From assembly GCA_900546695.1 (NCBI GenBank), contig URDX01000053.1:1-5694 (forward strand): DNA of 5,694 bases, read 5' to 3'. Of this stretch, positions 5,657-5,694 are shown in pieces; the stretch's first letter is position 1, and each line of letters starts with the position of its first letter. Source of the DNA: an uncultured Eubacteriales bacterium (GTDB lineage: Bacteria > Bacillota > Clostridia > Oscillospirales > CAG-272). The position numbers and the translations under genes are program-made. The notes beneath the pieces were generated by a model. It saw only the letters and a program-made list of their open reading frames with translations, made no database searches and was not told where the DNA came from.

Positions 5657-5694
5657 GCGGGGCTCCGCCCCACACCCCGCAACCTTTGAAAAGG
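5657..5694. repeat. GC-rich hairpin repeat with CCTTT/AAAGG core, cut by the window edge
   Basis: GCGGGG (5657-5662) can pair with CCCCGC (5675-5680), or GGGGC (5659-5663) with GCCCC (5667-5671). These pairings exclude each other. It is followed by the palindrome CCTTT-GA-AAAGG (5683-5694). The last part resembles, in opposite orientation, the palindrome at 34-51. I recall similar modules between genes of Oscillospiraceae-like genomes, but that is memory, not a search. Confidence 0.5.

Overview
The window looks like a piece of a Bacillota chromosome, most likely an uncultured gut or rumen Clostridia of the Oscillospiraceae/Ruminococcaceae kind. This is inferred from three things: GC-rich coding sequence alternating with AT-rich intergenic DNA that carries near-consensus sigma-A promoters, AAAGGAG-type ribosome binding sites, and GC-rich hairpin repeats with a CCTTT/AAAGG core at both ends that resemble intergenic repeats I recall from such genomes. 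No rRNA, tRNA, CRISPR array, transposase or phage gene is visible.

Left part (about 1-2750): a LysR-type regulator on the minus strand and a branched-chain amino acid:cation symporter (brnQ) on the plus strand are divergent. The 182-bp gap between them holds back-to-back promoters. A perfect 17-bp inverted repeat contains the -35 hexamers of both, and a second dyad with T-N11-A geometry lies about 31 bp away, over the lysR -10 and start region. The simplest reading is that the LysR protein controls brnQ and itself from this site. The last ~30 residues of the regulator are encoded by a 9-bp tandem repeat that runs into a palindrome overlapping its stop codon.

Middle (2564-2875): a convergent intergenic region with two good intrinsic terminators facing each other, one ending brnQ (plus) and one ending the ABC operon (minus).

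Right part (2876-5694): a minus-strand operon for a polar amino acid ABC importer, in the order lipoprotein binding protein, HisM/GlnP-type permease, GlnQ-type ATPase. One strong promoter lies upstream of the binding protein. A strong hairpin with an imperfect U tract separates the binding protein gene from the permease gene, and the start codons run ATG, TTG, GTG along the operon, which would favour an excess of binding protein. The permease and ATPase genes overlap by 17 nt. Upstream of the promoter are a tandem pair of 8-bp palindromes and several inverted repeats with no gene.

Taken together this is an amino acid uptake locus: one secondary, cation-driven branched-chain system and one ATP-driven polar amino acid system. 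I see no evidence of a novel enzymatic or defence system. The most interesting points are regulatory and repeat-related.
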